Assembly: GCA_013002295.1 (NCBI GenBank)
Contig: JABDKI010000041.1
Span: forward strand, 1 to 42,291
Origin: Altererythrobacter sp.
Lineage (GTDB): Bacteria; Pseudomonadota; Alphaproteobacteria; Sphingomonadales; Sphingomonadaceae
DNA: 42,291 bases
Reading direction: 5' to 3'
The notes below the pieces were generated by a model that worked only from the letters and a program-made list of their open reading frames with translations, did not search any database and was not told the DNA's origin. The translations under genes were made by a program, and so were the position numbers. Within the stretch, counting starts at the first letter, position 1. Every line of letters starts with the position of its first letter. Of this stretch, positions 16,330 through 25,405 are shown piece by piece.

Positions 16330-16727
16330 GCGTCTTCGTCAGGAACCAGAGCGGTATGCGGCAGCATCCGGCTGCCAAACAAGGCCAGGATCACTGTTAC
16401 CGATTCAACGATGATCGGCAGAAACCAGCCATCATGCGAACCATCGACGGTCAAAGTGTAGAGCCGACCGATGATCGCGATGCCCATCAGGGCAGCCGAC
16501 ACCAGCAATGGATCGCCTTTGCGCGCCCATGCGCCCCAGATCATGCACCCGCCAGCCACAACAAAGAACGCGGTCATATCCGCGCGAATAGAAGCCAATC
16601 CCTGCGTTCCTTGGGGTGCAATTCCGAAATCAGCGCCCGAGCCGACTGGATCGAGCAGGAAACCGATCCCCATCAGCACGAAGAACAATCCACCAACAAA
16701 CAGCAAAGCGCGTAAAACCAACGCCAT
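16326..16727 (-). CDS. Small four-span membrane protein (DUF4345-like)
   Basis: The product is 133 aa with four hydrophobic segments: LLFVGGLFFVLMGIGFLL, ADMTAFFVVAGGCMIWGAWA, LLVSAALMGIAIIGRLYTL and FLPIIVESVTVILALFG. The pattern ASIRADMTAFFVVAGG is typical of DUF4345 integral membrane proteins, whose function is unknown. It lies on the opposite strand between ubiB and coaBC and interrupts the ubiE-ubiB/coaBC-dut arrangement. Its TAA and the ubiB TAG share bases, leaving no room for a terminator between the convergent genes. Confidence 0.75.
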   Translation of the reverse strand: MALVLRALLFVGGLFFVLMGIGFLLDPVGSGADFGIAPQGTQGLASIRADMTAFFVVAGGCMIWGAWARKGDPLLVSAALMGIAIIGRLYTLTVDGSHDGWFLPIIVESVTVILALFGSRMLPHTALVPDEDA

Positions 16728-16845
16728 ATCGTCTCTCCCCAGAAACCGTTTGGCTTTAGTTAGCCTGTTGTTAGGAAAGCGCTAGGCAAAACTTAACCAC
16801 TCTGCTGCAAGGGTTGGCTGGGCTTTGCTGTGCGGCTAGGCTCAA

Positions 16846-18672
16846 ATGGCTTATGCGAAACAGGGAGCTTTTGGCCAACATGCGTCTATCGCAGCTGACT
16901 GCAATCGGGGGGAACTCTTGAGCGGCACTGGACCGAGGATTTTGCTCGTGGTGGGCGGCGGTATCGCTGCCTACAAGTCATGCGAGCTTGTTCGCCTGAT
17001 CCGCAAGGGCGGGGGCGATGTCACTTGCGTGTTGACGCAAGGCGGACAGCAATTCGTGACACCTATGGCGCTGGCTGCATTGAGCGAGAACGAGGTTCAC
17101 ACCACGCTTTGGGACCTCAAGAACGAAGCCGAGATGGGGCATATTCAGCTCAGCCGGGAAGCCGATCTGGTTGTGGTCTGCCCTGCGACAGCCGATCTGA
17201 TGGCAAAAATGGCTGCCGGGATCGCTGATGACTTGGCGACAACGCTGATCCTCGCGACAGACAAGCCGGTGATGATTGCACCTGCGATGAATGTCCGCAT
17301 GTGGGAACACGAAGCGACCCAGCGCAACTTGCAATGGTTGCAGCAAGCGGGCGTTAAAGTGCTGCACCCGGATGAAGGCGCGATGGCTTGCGGCGAGTTT
17401 GGCTATGGCCGTCTGCCCGAACCGGAAGTTATCTGGAGCGAGATCGCCGGCCACTTCGGCATCGAAGTCGAAGTGCCAGGGAAAGCTGAACCAGCAGTTC
17501 TCGAAGCTCCGGTTGAAGAAGAAATTCTCGAGGAAGAGGCGGAAGCCGAGGTCGAAGCGATCGAGTCAGAGGCGGCGCCAAGAGGCGGCGGATTGGGCGG
17601 ACTGCTGGCGTCGATTATCCCGCGCTCGACCGCCAAACGCACCGCCGATCAGATCGAAGCAGAATATCTGGAAGAGCAGGAAGCTGCTGCTGCCGCCGCC
17701 GAAGAAGAAGCTGCCGAAGGCGAGTGTGAAGCTGAAGGCAGCGAAGAGACATGCGATGCAGCCGAGGAAGAGGTTGCGGCCGATCCTGTCGCTGACGCTG
17801 GACCCCTGCTTGCATCAAAGGGTGGGGCAAGCTCCGCCCCGCCAACCGATCCCGCTGCGATCAATCATACAGTCAAAACCGGAACCGGCGATGCCGAACC
17901 CGAACCCATCGATGGCGACGAATTTGAGGGCGCACCGGCCATGCCGGCTGATGTCGAAGTGGCTGAAGACGACGCGCTCGGCGGCGGTGCCTTCAAGGTC
18001 AAGAAGGGGCATCAGCCGCTCAAGGGCAAGCATATGCTGATCACAGCGGGCCCGACGTGGGAAGCGATCGATCCGGTGCGCTACATCGCGAACCGTTCGT
18101 CGGGTAAACAAGGTTTTGCCATCGCGGCAGCCGCAGCGGCACTTGGAGCCAAAGTCACGCTGGTTGCCGGCCCGGTCTCGCTGCGCACGCCTGACGGTGT
18201 TGACCGTGTGGACGTCGAAAGCGCAGTCCAGATGTCAGACGCTGTGAAGAAAGCGCTGCCCGCGGATATCGCCGTTATGGTGGCCGCTGTCGCTGATTGG
18301 CGTCCGAAAGAATATCGCGGCGAGAAAATGAAGAAGCGCGGCTCTGCGCCGCCAGCTCTCGTCCTCGAAGAGAACCCCGACATCCTCACCAATGTCGCGG
18401 CAGGTGAAAACCGGCCAGCGTTGGTAGTTGGTTTTGCGGCTGAGACCGAAGATGTTCTCGACAATGCGAAACGTAAGCGCAAACGCAAGGCGGCTGACTG
18501 GATTGTCGCCAACGATGTCTCAGGCGATGTGATGGGCGGTGACTTGAACCGCGTCCAGATCATCAGCGAAGATGGCGTCGACACGCTGGAAGAAATGCCA
18601 AAGATGGACATTGCCATGGCTCTGGTCGAGAAAATGGCCGAAACGCTGCAGGGTAAGAAAGAAGATGCCTGA
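16846..18672 (+). CDS. coaBC: Phosphopantothenoylcysteine decarboxylase/synthetase with long acidic linker
   Basis: The product is 608 aa. The CoaC domain (about 28-205) has [17 protein letters not shown], the catalytic His in MGHIQLS (about 99), PAMNVRMW and the active-site Cys in [12 protein letters not shown] (about 182). The CoaB domain (about 389-608) has [24 protein letters not shown] and [12 protein letters not shown]. Together they turn phosphopantothenate plus cysteine into phosphopantetheine for coenzyme A. The family is usually near 400 aa. Here about 180 extra residues, rich in Glu, Ala and Asp (for example [16 protein letters not shown]), separate the domains. ATG 16846 is the track start. 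TTG 16918 with GGGGGGA 4 nt upstream is a strong alternative that starts right before the CoaC core. The stop overlaps dut by 8 nt (ATGCCTGA). Confidence 0.95.
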   Translation: MAYAKQGAFGQHASIAADCNRGELLSGTGPRILLVVGGGIAAYKSCELVRLIRKGGGDVTCVLTQGGQQFVTPMALAALSENEVHTTLWDLKNEAEMGHIQLSREADLVVVCPATADLMAKMAAGIADDLATTLILATDKPVMIAPAMNVRMWEHEATQRNLQWLQQAGVKVLHPDEGAMACGEFGYGRLPEPEVIWSEIAGHFGIEVEVPGKAEPAVLEAPVEEEILEEEAEAEVEAIESEAAPRGGGLGGLLASIIPRSTAKRTADQIEAEYLEEQEAAAAAAEEEAAEGECEAEGSEETCDAAEEEVAADPVADAGPLLASKGGASSAPPTDPAAINHTVKTGTGDAEPEPIDGDEFEGAPAMPADVEVAEDDALGGGAFKVKKGHQPLKGKHMLITAGPTWEAIDPVRYIANRSSGKQGFAIAAAAAALGAKVTLVAGPVSLRTPDGVDRVDVESAVQMSDAVKKALPADIAVMVAAVADWRPKEYRGEKMKKRGSAPPALVLEENPDILTNVAAGENRPALVVGFAAETEDVLDNAKRKRKRKAADWIVANDVSGDVMGGDLNRVQIISEDGVDTLEEMPKMDIAMALVEKMAETLQGKKEDA

Positions 18673-19123
18673 TCCCGTAAACGTCCAGGTGAAACGCTTG
18701 CCGCATGGCAATGGGTTGGACTTGCCGCGTTACGCGACGGAAGGCGCGGCGGGCATGGATGTGGTGTCTGCAGAGACTGTGACGTTGCAGCCCGGCGCGC
18801 GGCATGCTGTCGCGACAGGCCTTGCGGTGGCTATCCCGCAAGGGTTCGAGATTCAGGTCCGTCCACGGTCAGGTTTGGCGCTCAAGCACGGGATCACCGT
18901 TCCCAACACGCCAGGCACAATCGACAGCGACTATCGCGGCGAGCTGAAAGTCATCATGATCAATCACGGCGCAGAGCCATTCCCGATCGAGCGCGGTGAC
19001 CGGATCGCACAGCTCGTGCTGGCACCGGTGACCCAGGCCGGGTGGGATGAGGTTGCCGAGCTTGACGAGACGGCGCGAGGGGCAGGCGGCTTCGGCTCAA
19101 CCGGCGGCGCTGCGAAGCTCTAG
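18665..19123 (+). CDS. dut: Deoxyuridine 5'-triphosphate nucleotidohydrolase
   Basis: The product is 152 aa from ATG 18665 ([12 protein letters not shown]); the track start at 18572 is a shadow extension inside coaBC. All five trimeric dUTPase motifs are visible, including [43 protein letters not shown] and the C-terminal [10 protein letters not shown] arm. It hydrolyses dUTP to dUMP and pyrophosphate, which keeps uracil out of DNA and feeds dTMP synthesis. The 8-nt overlap with coaBC points to coupled translation, and the coaBC-dut pairing is widespread in proteobacteria. Confidence 0.97.
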   Translation: MPDPVNVQVKRLPHGNGLDLPRYATEGAAGMDVVSAETVTLQPGARHAVATGLAVAIPQGFEIQVRPRSGLALKHGITVPNTPGTIDSDYRGELKVIMINHGAEPFPIERGDRIAQLVLAPVTQAGWDEVAELDETARGAGGFGSTGGAAKL

Positions 19124-19130
19124 CTAAATG

Positions 19131-19158
19131 AAAAGGGCGGCGCCATACGGTGCCGCCC
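19131..19158 (-). terminator. Terminator of the DUF4136 lipoprotein gene
   Basis: GGGCGGC and GCCGCCC (7 bp perfect) surround a 10-nt loop, and on the minus strand TTTT follows. It lies 26 nt after the lipoprotein stop. The plus strand lacks a T tract, so it is a weaker stop for dut. Confidence 0.75.
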
Positions 19159-19184
19159 CAATCCAACCCCGTCCAAGGGTAAAC

Positions 19185-19880
19185 TTAGTCGCCTTGGCGG
19201 ACCACTTTGGTCTCTTCCGGCTTGATTGTAATGCGCAAAGTCTCACCTGAATTTCCGGGGAAGTCAGTGAACATCGCCTCAACCAAATTGGGCACCAGAT
19301 GCTGCAAGCGGTTCGAGGTCGAAACGGCCTGCGCCTTGCCTTCGAACAGACGTTCGCCGGTTTCGGCGCGGTCAATCTTCATGTCGATACCGCTGGTGTA
19401 AACGGTATAGCTGCGAACCTCTGGGCCGCCGAACCACGGATCATAAAAGCCATAGCCCCATGCGCCGCGGAAACGGCTGCGATAGAAGCGCGAACGATGA
19501 TAGCCGCGATACCATGGGTCCAAAAACGGATCGTATAAGCCGCTGCCGCCGGTGGTGCGAACCTTCTCGCGGCCATTGTCTACGCCATAGTCAAACCGCA
19601 CAAGCAGGCTGGCGTTCTCCGGCTCAGCCTCTGCATAGCCAAGGCGGGCCATCTGGGCCTCTACCATGTCAGCATAGAGCGCGAACTCAAGGCCGCCTGC
19701 GAGCGCCGGATCGTCGGCCACAACGGCAAAGGTTTCACCCTGGGGTGCTGGCAATTGCGACTGGAAGCGCGACACATCGGCCTTGAAGCCCGGTGATGCA
19801 CATGCTGCGAGGCCTGCCAGCAGCAGGGGCACAGCAGCGAGTTTGAAAGTCCGCGAGCGAACTGATTTGAATACGGTCAT
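19185..19880 (-). CDS. DUF4136 domain lipoprotein
   Basis: The product is 231 aa. A signal peptide ends in the lipobox LAAC (LLAGLAAC), so it is probably a lipoprotein in the periplasm. The mature part matches DUF4136: residues near 45-90 (FAVVADDPALAGGLEFALYADMVEAQMARLGY) and the C-terminal VSTSNRLQHLVPNLVEAMFTDFPG. A Tyr/Arg/Phe-rich stretch (YRGYHRSRFYRSRFRG) forms the middle. The family has no known function and is common in proteobacterial envelopes. It is transcribed alone toward dut and ends in its own terminator. Confidence 0.85.
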   Translation of the reverse strand: MTVFKSVRSRTFKLAAVPLLLAGLAACASPGFKADVSRFQSQLPAPQGETFAVVADDPALAGGLEFALYADMVEAQMARLGYAEAEPENASLLVRFDYGVDNGREKVRTTGGSGLYDPFLDPWYRGYHRSRFYRSRFRGAWGYGFYDPWFGGPEVRSYTVYTSGIDMKIDRAETGERLFEGKAQAVSTSNRLQHLVPNLVEAMFTDFPGNSGETLRITIKPEETKVVRQGD

Positions 19881-20028
19881 TGTTCCACCTTCACATTATC
19901 CACGCGCCTAAAACACGCAGGAGCCGGCACGGTCGCTCAAAATGCAGGCTGTCATCGATAGGGTGTTTTGTAAAGGAGGCGGGCTGAACGAGGATTTAAC
20001 GATCTCTGGTCTTAACTAAGCTTGAAAA

Positions 20029-21048
20029 TCAGCCTCTTACGAGGCCTAAGGCTTTGTAAGTAGCATCCAATGTTGGTGTTCCCAGCTCGCGAGCGCGGGC
20101 TGCACCCCGTGCGAGAATCGCATCCAGGGCTTCGCGATCGTCCTTCAACTCGACAAATCGTGCGGAGATAGGCGCCAGAGATTCGACCAGCAGTTCGCCT
20201 AATGCTGGCTTGAACGTGCCAAAACCCTGGCCGCCAAAATCGGCCAGTACGGTATCAGCGCTTTTGCCGGCCAGCGCGCTGTATATGCCAACCAGGTTTT
20301 GCGCTTCCGCGCGTCCTTCCAGTCCCTCTGCCTCGCTTGGCAGTGGTTCGGGATCAGTCTTCGCCTTCTTCACCTTCTTCATGATGTCGTCAGCTGTGTC
20401 GGTCAGGTTGATCCGGCTCATTTCAGACGGATCAGACTTGCTCATCTTCGCACTGCCATCACGCAGGCTCATGATCCGCGCAGCCTCGGGCGGAATGATG
20501 GGTTCCGGCAGAGTAAATACCGGTGCCTCTTCAGTCGCGAAGTCATTGTTGAACTTCTGCGCAATATCACGCGCCAGCTCGAGGTGTTGTTTCTGGTCTT
20601 CGCCAACGGGCACGTGGGTTGCTTGATACAGCAACACATCTGCGGCCTGTAGCACCGGATAGGCGAAAAGAGCGATCGATTGCCCCTCGCGGTTCTTGCC
20701 GGCCTTGTCTTTCCATTGCGTCATGCGGTTGAGCCAGCCCATCCTGGCGGTGCCATTCAGCAGCCATTGCAGCTCTGAATGCGCCGGGACTTGTGCCTGA
20801 TTGAACAGGATGGCCTTGTTCGGATCCACGCCGCACGCGACGAGTGTAGCAACGAGCTCCAATGTGGATGCGTACAGCTCTTTGGGATCATGTGGCTGCG
20901 AAATCGCATGAAGATCAGCGATGAAGATCAGGCACTCGCCGCCAGCTGCAAGTGCGTCATCCTGAAACTTTACATAATTGCGGATGGCGCCAAGGTAATT
21001 GCCTAGGTGGGGCTTGCCCGTGGGTTGAATGCCGGAAACGACGCGCAT
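20029..21048 (-). CDS. trpS: Tryptophanyl-tRNA synthetase
   Basis: The product is 339 aa, normal for the bacterial enzyme. The class I motifs are present: HLGN (the HIGH equivalent) in QPTGKPHLGNYLGAI and KMSKSD. The SIALFAYPVLQAADVLLYQATHVPVGEDQKQHLEL block is the family core that binds tryptophan and dimerises. It charges tRNA-Trp in the cytoplasm. It starts 21 nt after murJ on the same strand, so secB-murJ-trpS may be one transcription unit. A short GCCTC-GAGGC hairpin followed by TGATTTTC overlaps its last codons. Confidence 0.97.
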   Translation of the reverse strand: MRVVSGIQPTGKPHLGNYLGAIRNYVKFQDDALAAGGECLIFIADLHAISQPHDPKELYASTLELVATLVACGVDPNKAILFNQAQVPAHSELQWLLNGTARMGWLNRMTQWKDKAGKNREGQSIALFAYPVLQAADVLLYQATHVPVGEDQKQHLELARDIAQKFNNDFATEEAPVFTLPEPIIPPEAARIMSLRDGSAKMSKSDPSEMSRINLTDTADDIMKKVKKAKTDPEPLPSEAEGLEGRAEAQNLVGIYSALAGKSADTVLADFGGQGFGTFKPALGELLVESLAPISARFVELKDDREALDAILARGAARARELGTPTLDATYKALGLVRG

Positions 21049-21069
21049 TTGAGATTCTCTATCGTGTAA

Positions 21070-22647
21070 TTAGGTTTGGCGGCGCATTAGGCGCTGGAGG
21101 GTCGCCTTGTCGAGTACGCCGAGAATGATCGCGGCAATCGCATAGGTGAACATGCCGGTGCCAATGATTGCGACAAGTCCCATTGCTTGCTGGCTAAAAG
21201 TGCCGACAAACCATGTTTCTATCTGCGTCATCAGCCACCACAGCGCCGCGCCCATTGCTGCGGCCGCGATGGTTATGCGCAGGATCCGGCCAAAGATCCG
21301 GCCAGGCATCCGGTAGAATCCGCGAACGTGCAATATTCCGGCCAATAGCGCGATATTGGTCCAGGCCCCCACAGCTCCGGCGATCGCCAGTCCGACCACG
21401 CCGATGCCCATCACGAAAATGAAGTAATAATTGAGCGCCGCGGTGACAGTCAGGCTGATCGCGGCTGTGATCACCGGGGTGCGGGTGTCCTTGCGGGCAA
21501 AGAAATTGGGCGTGAGCACTTTGACCAGCACATATGCAGGAAGACCGATCACAAGTCCGGATACAACCATGCCTGTAGTGCTGGCATCTTCCAGTGTGAA
21601 CGCCTGACCGGCCATGAAGACCTGGACAAACGCAGTACCGGTAAAGAACAGTGCAATGGCGCAAGGGACCGTCAGCAGCATGGATAGCTCGATCGCATTG
21701 GACTGCAGCCGTGCAGCATCCTCATCCTGCTCGCGCCCCAAGTAGCGGGAAAGCGCGGGCAATATAGCTGTGCCCAGCGCGATGCCGATAATGCCAAGCG
21801 GCAACTGGTTCCACCGGTCCGCCATTTGCAGATGGGTGTAGCTGCCGACCGGAAGATTGGAGAGGAAGAATAGGTCGATCACCCGGCTGATCTGATACAC
21901 GCCTGCACCAAAGATCGCGGGCAGCGCCAGGATGCCTAGCTCCTTTACGCCGGATGTGAGTTTGGGTGCGACCAGCGATAGGCTGAAGCCGGCGCGGCGC
22001 ATGAATGTCCACAGCCAGACTACTTGCAACAGACCAGACAACGAAACCGCGATCGCCATCCATTGCGCAATTTCGCGGCGAGCCTCCAAGCCTTCGCCCA
22101 ATGTCAGGCCATACGTCAACGCGATTATCAGGCAGATATTGAGCAGGATCGGCGCAGCGGCAGCGGCGGCGAAACGTGACAAGGAGTTCAGGATCGCCGC
22201 GATTAAAGTCGCGACGCTCATAAACAAGAGATACGGGAATGTGACGCGTGCCATCAAGACAGCGATCTCGAGATTGCCTTCCTGTGCGGTCAGCCCATCA
22301 GTGACGAAGTATTCGACAACCCACGGCATCACGATCAGCGCAATTGCGCCAAAAACGATCAGGATCGGCAGAAGCACGGCGAGCACGTTTTCCGCAAAGG
22401 CACGGGCCTCGCTGATGTCCCCATCATCTTTCATACGCCGGTTAAACAGCGGCACGAATGCGCTTGCGAATGCGCCTTCTGCAAACAAGCGCCGGAAGAT
22501 ATTGGGCAGCATGAATGCCAGCTGCCAGGCGTCGCCCATCGCTGTCGCTCCCAACACGCGTGCGATCAGGATATCGCGTACGAAGCCGAACACGCGGCTA
22601 ACCGCTGTTAGCCCGCCGATCGTTCCGACATTCTTGAGCAAGCTCAT
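21070..22647 (-). CDS. murJ: Lipid II flippase MurJ (MviN)
   Basis: The product is 525 aa and polytopic. The N-terminus (KNVGTIGGLTAVSRVFGFVRDILIARVLGA) and FRRLFAEGAFASAFVPLF are strong MurJ/MviN signatures. Arginines of the central cavity lie in them. About 14 membrane spans follow across the length. It flips lipid-linked peptidoglycan precursor (lipid II) across the inner membrane. The gene sits between secB and trpS on the minus strand, 76 nt after secB. Confidence 0.96.
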   Translation of the reverse strand: MSLLKNVGTIGGLTAVSRVFGFVRDILIARVLGATAMGDAWQLAFMLPNIFRRLFAEGAFASAFVPLFNRRMKDDGDISEARAFAENVLAVLLPILIVFGAIALIVMPWVVEYFVTDGLTAQEGNLEIAVLMARVTFPYLLFMSVATLIAAILNSLSRFAAAAAAPILLNICLIIALTYGLTLGEGLEARREIAQWMAIAVSLSGLLQVVWLWTFMRRAGFSLSLVAPKLTSGVKELGILALPAIFGAGVYQISRVIDLFFLSNLPVGSYTHLQMADRWNQLPLGIIGIALGTAILPALSRYLGREQDEDAARLQSNAIELSMLLTVPCAIALFFTGTAFVQVFMAGQAFTLEDASTTGMVVSGLVIGLPAYVLVKVLTPNFFARKDTRTPVITAAISLTVTAALNYYFIFVMGIGVVGLAIAGAVGAWTNIALLAGILHVRGFYRMPGRIFGRILRITIAAAAMGAALWWLMTQIETWFVGTFSQQAMGLVAIIGTGMFTYAIAAIILGVLDKATLQRLMRRQT

Positions 22648-22723
22648 CGCGTTACCGCATCCTTCCCGTCAGCCGCCCTTGTGTCGAAGCGGCTGACCAG
22701 AAGCAAGAGTGCGCGCCGCGTGC

Positions 22724-23269
22724 TTACGCGTTGCCTTCAGGTGCGGCAGGAGCTGTACCGCCCGCTGCTTCTTCCTGTGCGCGTTTGGCTTGCAGCTGCT
22801 GTACATAGAGGCCGTTGAAATCAACCGGGTCCATCATCAACGGCTGGAAGCCGGCATCACGAACCGCATCTGCAACAACTGCGCGCGCAAATGGGAACAA
22901 CAGCCGCGGAGCTTCAGCAAACATGAAAGCGTGCGCCTGATCCTCAGGCACATTGCGAATGCCAACCAGGCCGCAATAAACCAGCTCGACAAGGTATGAA
23001 TTGCCCTGTGATGTCTTGGCTGTGACGTTCACTTTCAGCTCAACTTCAGTCACTTCGTCGCTGATCTTGTTGGCGCCAATGTTGAACTGCAGATCGATCT
23101 GCGGCTGTTCGGTCCATTGGAAAGATCCAGGCGCATTGGGATTCTCGACAGACAGATCCTTCACATATTGCGTGATGATCCCGGCAGTTGGCAGATTGTC
23201 TGCGCCATTGCCGCCAGCAGCTGGATTGGGGTTGTCGAGGTCTGTCAGGATGTCGCCTTCATCGGCCAT
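22724..23269 (-). CDS. secB: Protein-export chaperone SecB
   Basis: The product is 181 aa, slightly longer than the E. coli protein because of an Asn/Gly-rich N-terminus and an Ala/Pro/Gly tail. YVKDLSVENPNAP, INVTAKT-type beta strands (VELKVNVTAKTSQGNSYLVELVYCGLVGI) and the LLFPFARAVVADAVRDAGFQPLMMDPVDF block define the family. It is a cytosolic tetramer that keeps preproteins unfolded and hands them to SecA. It is divergent from the Tim44-like gene, and this secB/timA/mltA/smr neighbourhood is conserved in alphaproteobacteria. Confidence 0.96.
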   Translation of the reverse strand: MADEGDILTDLDNPNPAAGGNGADNLPTAGIITQYVKDLSVENPNAPGSFQWTEQPQIDLQFNIGANKISDEVTEVELKVNVTAKTSQGNSYLVELVYCGLVGIRNVPEDQAHAFMFAEAPRLLFPFARAVVADAVRDAGFQPLMMDPVDFNGLYVQQLQAKRAQEEAAGGTAPAAPEGNA

Positions 23270-23501
23270 GTTGAATGCTCTTTCGCGTCAAATTTTTCAA
23301 GAATTAGGTCGTGTCTGCCGCTCTTTCAGCGGCCTTGCGCGCCGCCTAGCACCCGAATTGCTGGCCCGCAACCGGCCTGACTATCGATGCATGCGTGCAA
23401 TGCCGCGCCAAAAAGGAACGTTCCGCGTGCTTCCAGCGTTGTGAATTTCATTGGAAAGCCCTATCTAACAGGTGAGGGGCGTTTAAGGGCGAGTAACTCG
23501 C

Positions 23502-24191
23502 TTGCCAAAAGACTGGATAGATCAAGTGATTGTCGAAATTGTCATTCTTGCCATGATTGCCGCCTTCTTGGGGCTGCGACTTTATTCTGTGTTGGGCGAG
23601 CGGGCCGAACATGAGGAAGAATCAGTGCCGCATCGCTTTGATGCGAATGACGATGATCGCCCGTCTCAGGTCGCTCCCAAGTCGGGATCCCAGCCGGTTT
23701 CGCCGATTCGCCCTCAACCCCGTTTGAATGGTATGATTCCTGCGGTTGAGCGCGGTATCCGCGATATTTCCGCAGCAGACCCAAGCTTTGACATCACCAT
23801 GTTTCTGGAAGGTGCCAAGGGCGCTTACCGGATGGTGCTGGATGCTTTCTGGGCGGGTGATAGCGAAACACTCAAAGAGCTGTGTGATGATGACGTGTAC
23901 GCCGGTTTCGCCGCTGCGATTGAAGCGCGCGAAGCAGCCGGTCAGACGCTCGATAACAAGCTGATCCGTATTGAAGAAGACCGGATCCATTCGGCAACGC
24001 TCGATGGAAACATGGCGCGTGTCGCAGTTCTGTTTGTGGCGGATATCGCGGCAGTCACGCGGGATAAGGACGGCAATGTTATCGCTGGCTCGCTTGATGA
24101 TGCCGTCGAGAGCCGTGACGTCTGGACCTTCTCGCGCAATATTTCCTCAGGCAGCCCTGACTGGTTGCTGGATGAGACCGACGAAGGCTGA
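23502..24191 (+). CDS. Tim44/TimA family membrane-anchored protein
   Basis: The product is 229 aa from a TTG start at 23502; GTG 23526, with GGA 8 nt upstream, is an alternative that begins at the membrane span. One hydrophobic N-terminal span (IVEIVILAMIAAFLGLRLYSVLG) precedes a charged, proline-rich linker. A Tim44-like domain (about 85-225) begins with DPSFDITMFLEGAKGAYRMVLDAFWAGD. The fold is shared with mitochondrial Tim44 and bacterial TimA. It is probably anchored in the inner membrane and exposed to one side, with a proposed role in protein or membrane homeostasis. The following mltA starts 32 nt later on the same strand. Confidence 0.88.
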   Translation: MPKDWIDQVIVEIVILAMIAAFLGLRLYSVLGERAEHEEESVPHRFDANDDDRPSQVAPKSGSQPVSPIRPQPRLNGMIPAVERGIRDISAADPSFDITMFLEGAKGAYRMVLDAFWAGDSETLKELCDDDVYAGFAAAIEAREAAGQTLDNKLIRIEEDRIHSATLDGNMARVAVLFVADIAAVTRDKDGNVIAGSLDDAVESRDVWTFSRNISSGSPDWLLDETDEG

Positions 24192-24223
24192 GCCTTTCGC
24201 GCTTTTACAATAGGGGAAACGCA

Positions 24224-25405
24224 ATGAACTGGCGCCGATGGCAATCAGCGTCAGCGATATTGTGTATGCTCGCGCTGATGGGCTGTGCACGGATAATGCC
24301 TGCACCGCAGCCATCCATCGAAAATGCTGCCGCACTTGGCGTGGTGAGCGGACCTGACCTTGCGGAGTTGCGACTTACCGAGAAAGATGCCTCGGCAGCT
24401 CTCGCCAGTTTCATCGAATCCTGCCCTAAAATTCTCGTGCGTGATGATCAGAGCGGGCTGACACAGCGCGCCGATTGGCAAGATGCGTGCGATGCCGCGC
24501 TGACATGGTCTGCGACAGACCCACTTGGTTTTTTCGTTGCATATCTCACGCCGGTCCGTGTCGGTGATGGTGCGGCCTTTGCCACCGGCTATTTCGAACC
24601 GGCAATCGCAGGATGCCGGGTGCGCCATGCAGGGTGTGAGACACCGGTTTACGCCATGCCCCCGGAATTGGTCCGCGCTTGGCCGGATGATGTGCCCGAA
24701 TCCGAACGCGAGGGGCAACCGCCGCTAGGTCGATATGCCGCCGATGGCAGGTTTGTTCCCTATTACGAACGAGCAGAGATCGAAGCAGGGGCACTGGCCG
24801 GGCGTGGGTTGGAAATCGCCTATGCGGTTGACCCGATTGAGTTGTTTTTCCTGCAAATCCAGGGTTCCGGCCGGATCATCACGCCAGATGGTGAGACCAT
24901 CCGCATTGGTTATTCGGGGCAGAACGGCCGCGAATATGTCAGCATCGGCGGCGTGATGCGCGAACGTGAGCTTTTCGGAGACGAGGTAGGAAAATATGCG
25001 CCTTCCATGCAGGGGATCGTCCAGTATCTGCGCGAAAACCCGGAAGATGGCGCCGCATTGATGCGGCTCAACAAAAGCTGGGTGTTCTTCCGCGAATTGA
25101 GCGGCGATGGCCCCTTGGGTGCATTGGAAGTGCCAGTGCGCCGCGAAAGCTCTGTTGCGGTTGACCCCCGTTTTGTGCCGCTCGGCGCGCCTGTCTGGCT
25201 CGATCTGGACCGTGACGAGGCAGACGGGCTGTGGATCGCGCAGGACACGGGCGGCGCGATCAAGGGCGCCAACCGGTTCGACACATTTTGGGGGGCGGGC
25301 GATGAGGCGCGCGAAATCGCCGGCGGCATGAGCGGGCGCGGCCAAGCTCTGGTAATGCTGCCGAAGGTGTCGGCCGAGCGGCTCAAGCCGGCGAACACAC
25401 AATGA
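24224..25405 (+). CDS. mltA: Membrane-bound lytic murein transglycosylase A
   Basis: The product is 393 aa and starts with a signal peptide ending in the lipobox LMGC, so it is an outer-membrane lipoprotein. The MltA domain has TGYFEPAIAG, PLGRYAADGRFVPYYERAEIEAG and AYAVDPIELFFLQIQGSGRI. The C-terminal 3D domain (QDTGGAIKGANRFDTFWGAGDEAR) carries the catalytic aspartates. It cleaves the MurNAc-GlcNAc bond and forms 1,6-anhydro ends, for peptidoglycan turnover. It has a GGGGAA ribosome site. Its stop overlaps the smr start by 4 nt (ATGA). Confidence 0.95.
   Translation: MNWRRWQSASAILCMLALMGCARIMPAPQPSIENAAALGVVSGPDLAELRLTEKDASAALASFIESCPKILVRDDQSGLTQRADWQDACDAALTWSATDPLGFFVAYLTPVRVGDGAAFATGYFEPAIAGCRVRHAGCETPVYAMPPELVRAWPDDVPESEREGQPPLGRYAADGRFVPYYERAEIEAGALAGRGLEIAYAVDPIELFFLQIQGSGRIITPDGETIRIGYSGQNGREYVSIGGVMRERELFGDEVGKYAPSMQGIVQYLRENPEDGAALMRLNKSWVFFRELSGDGPLGALEVPVRRESSVAVDPRFVPLGAPVWLDLDRDEADGLWIAQDTGGAIKGANRFDTFWGAGDEAREIAGGMSGRGQALVMLPKVSAERLKPANTQ

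Noticed and set aside
19896-19904. TTATCCACG, a single DnaA-box-like 9-mer upstream of the DUF4136 gene
   Set aside because: It is a single 8/9 match with no companions nearby. It could be a titration site but gives no support for an origin by itself.
20032-20045. GCCTC-GAGGC hairpin at the trpS 3' end as a terminator
   Set aside because: The stem has only 5 bp, overlaps coding sequence, and is followed by TGATTTTC rather than a T run. It is weak evidence.
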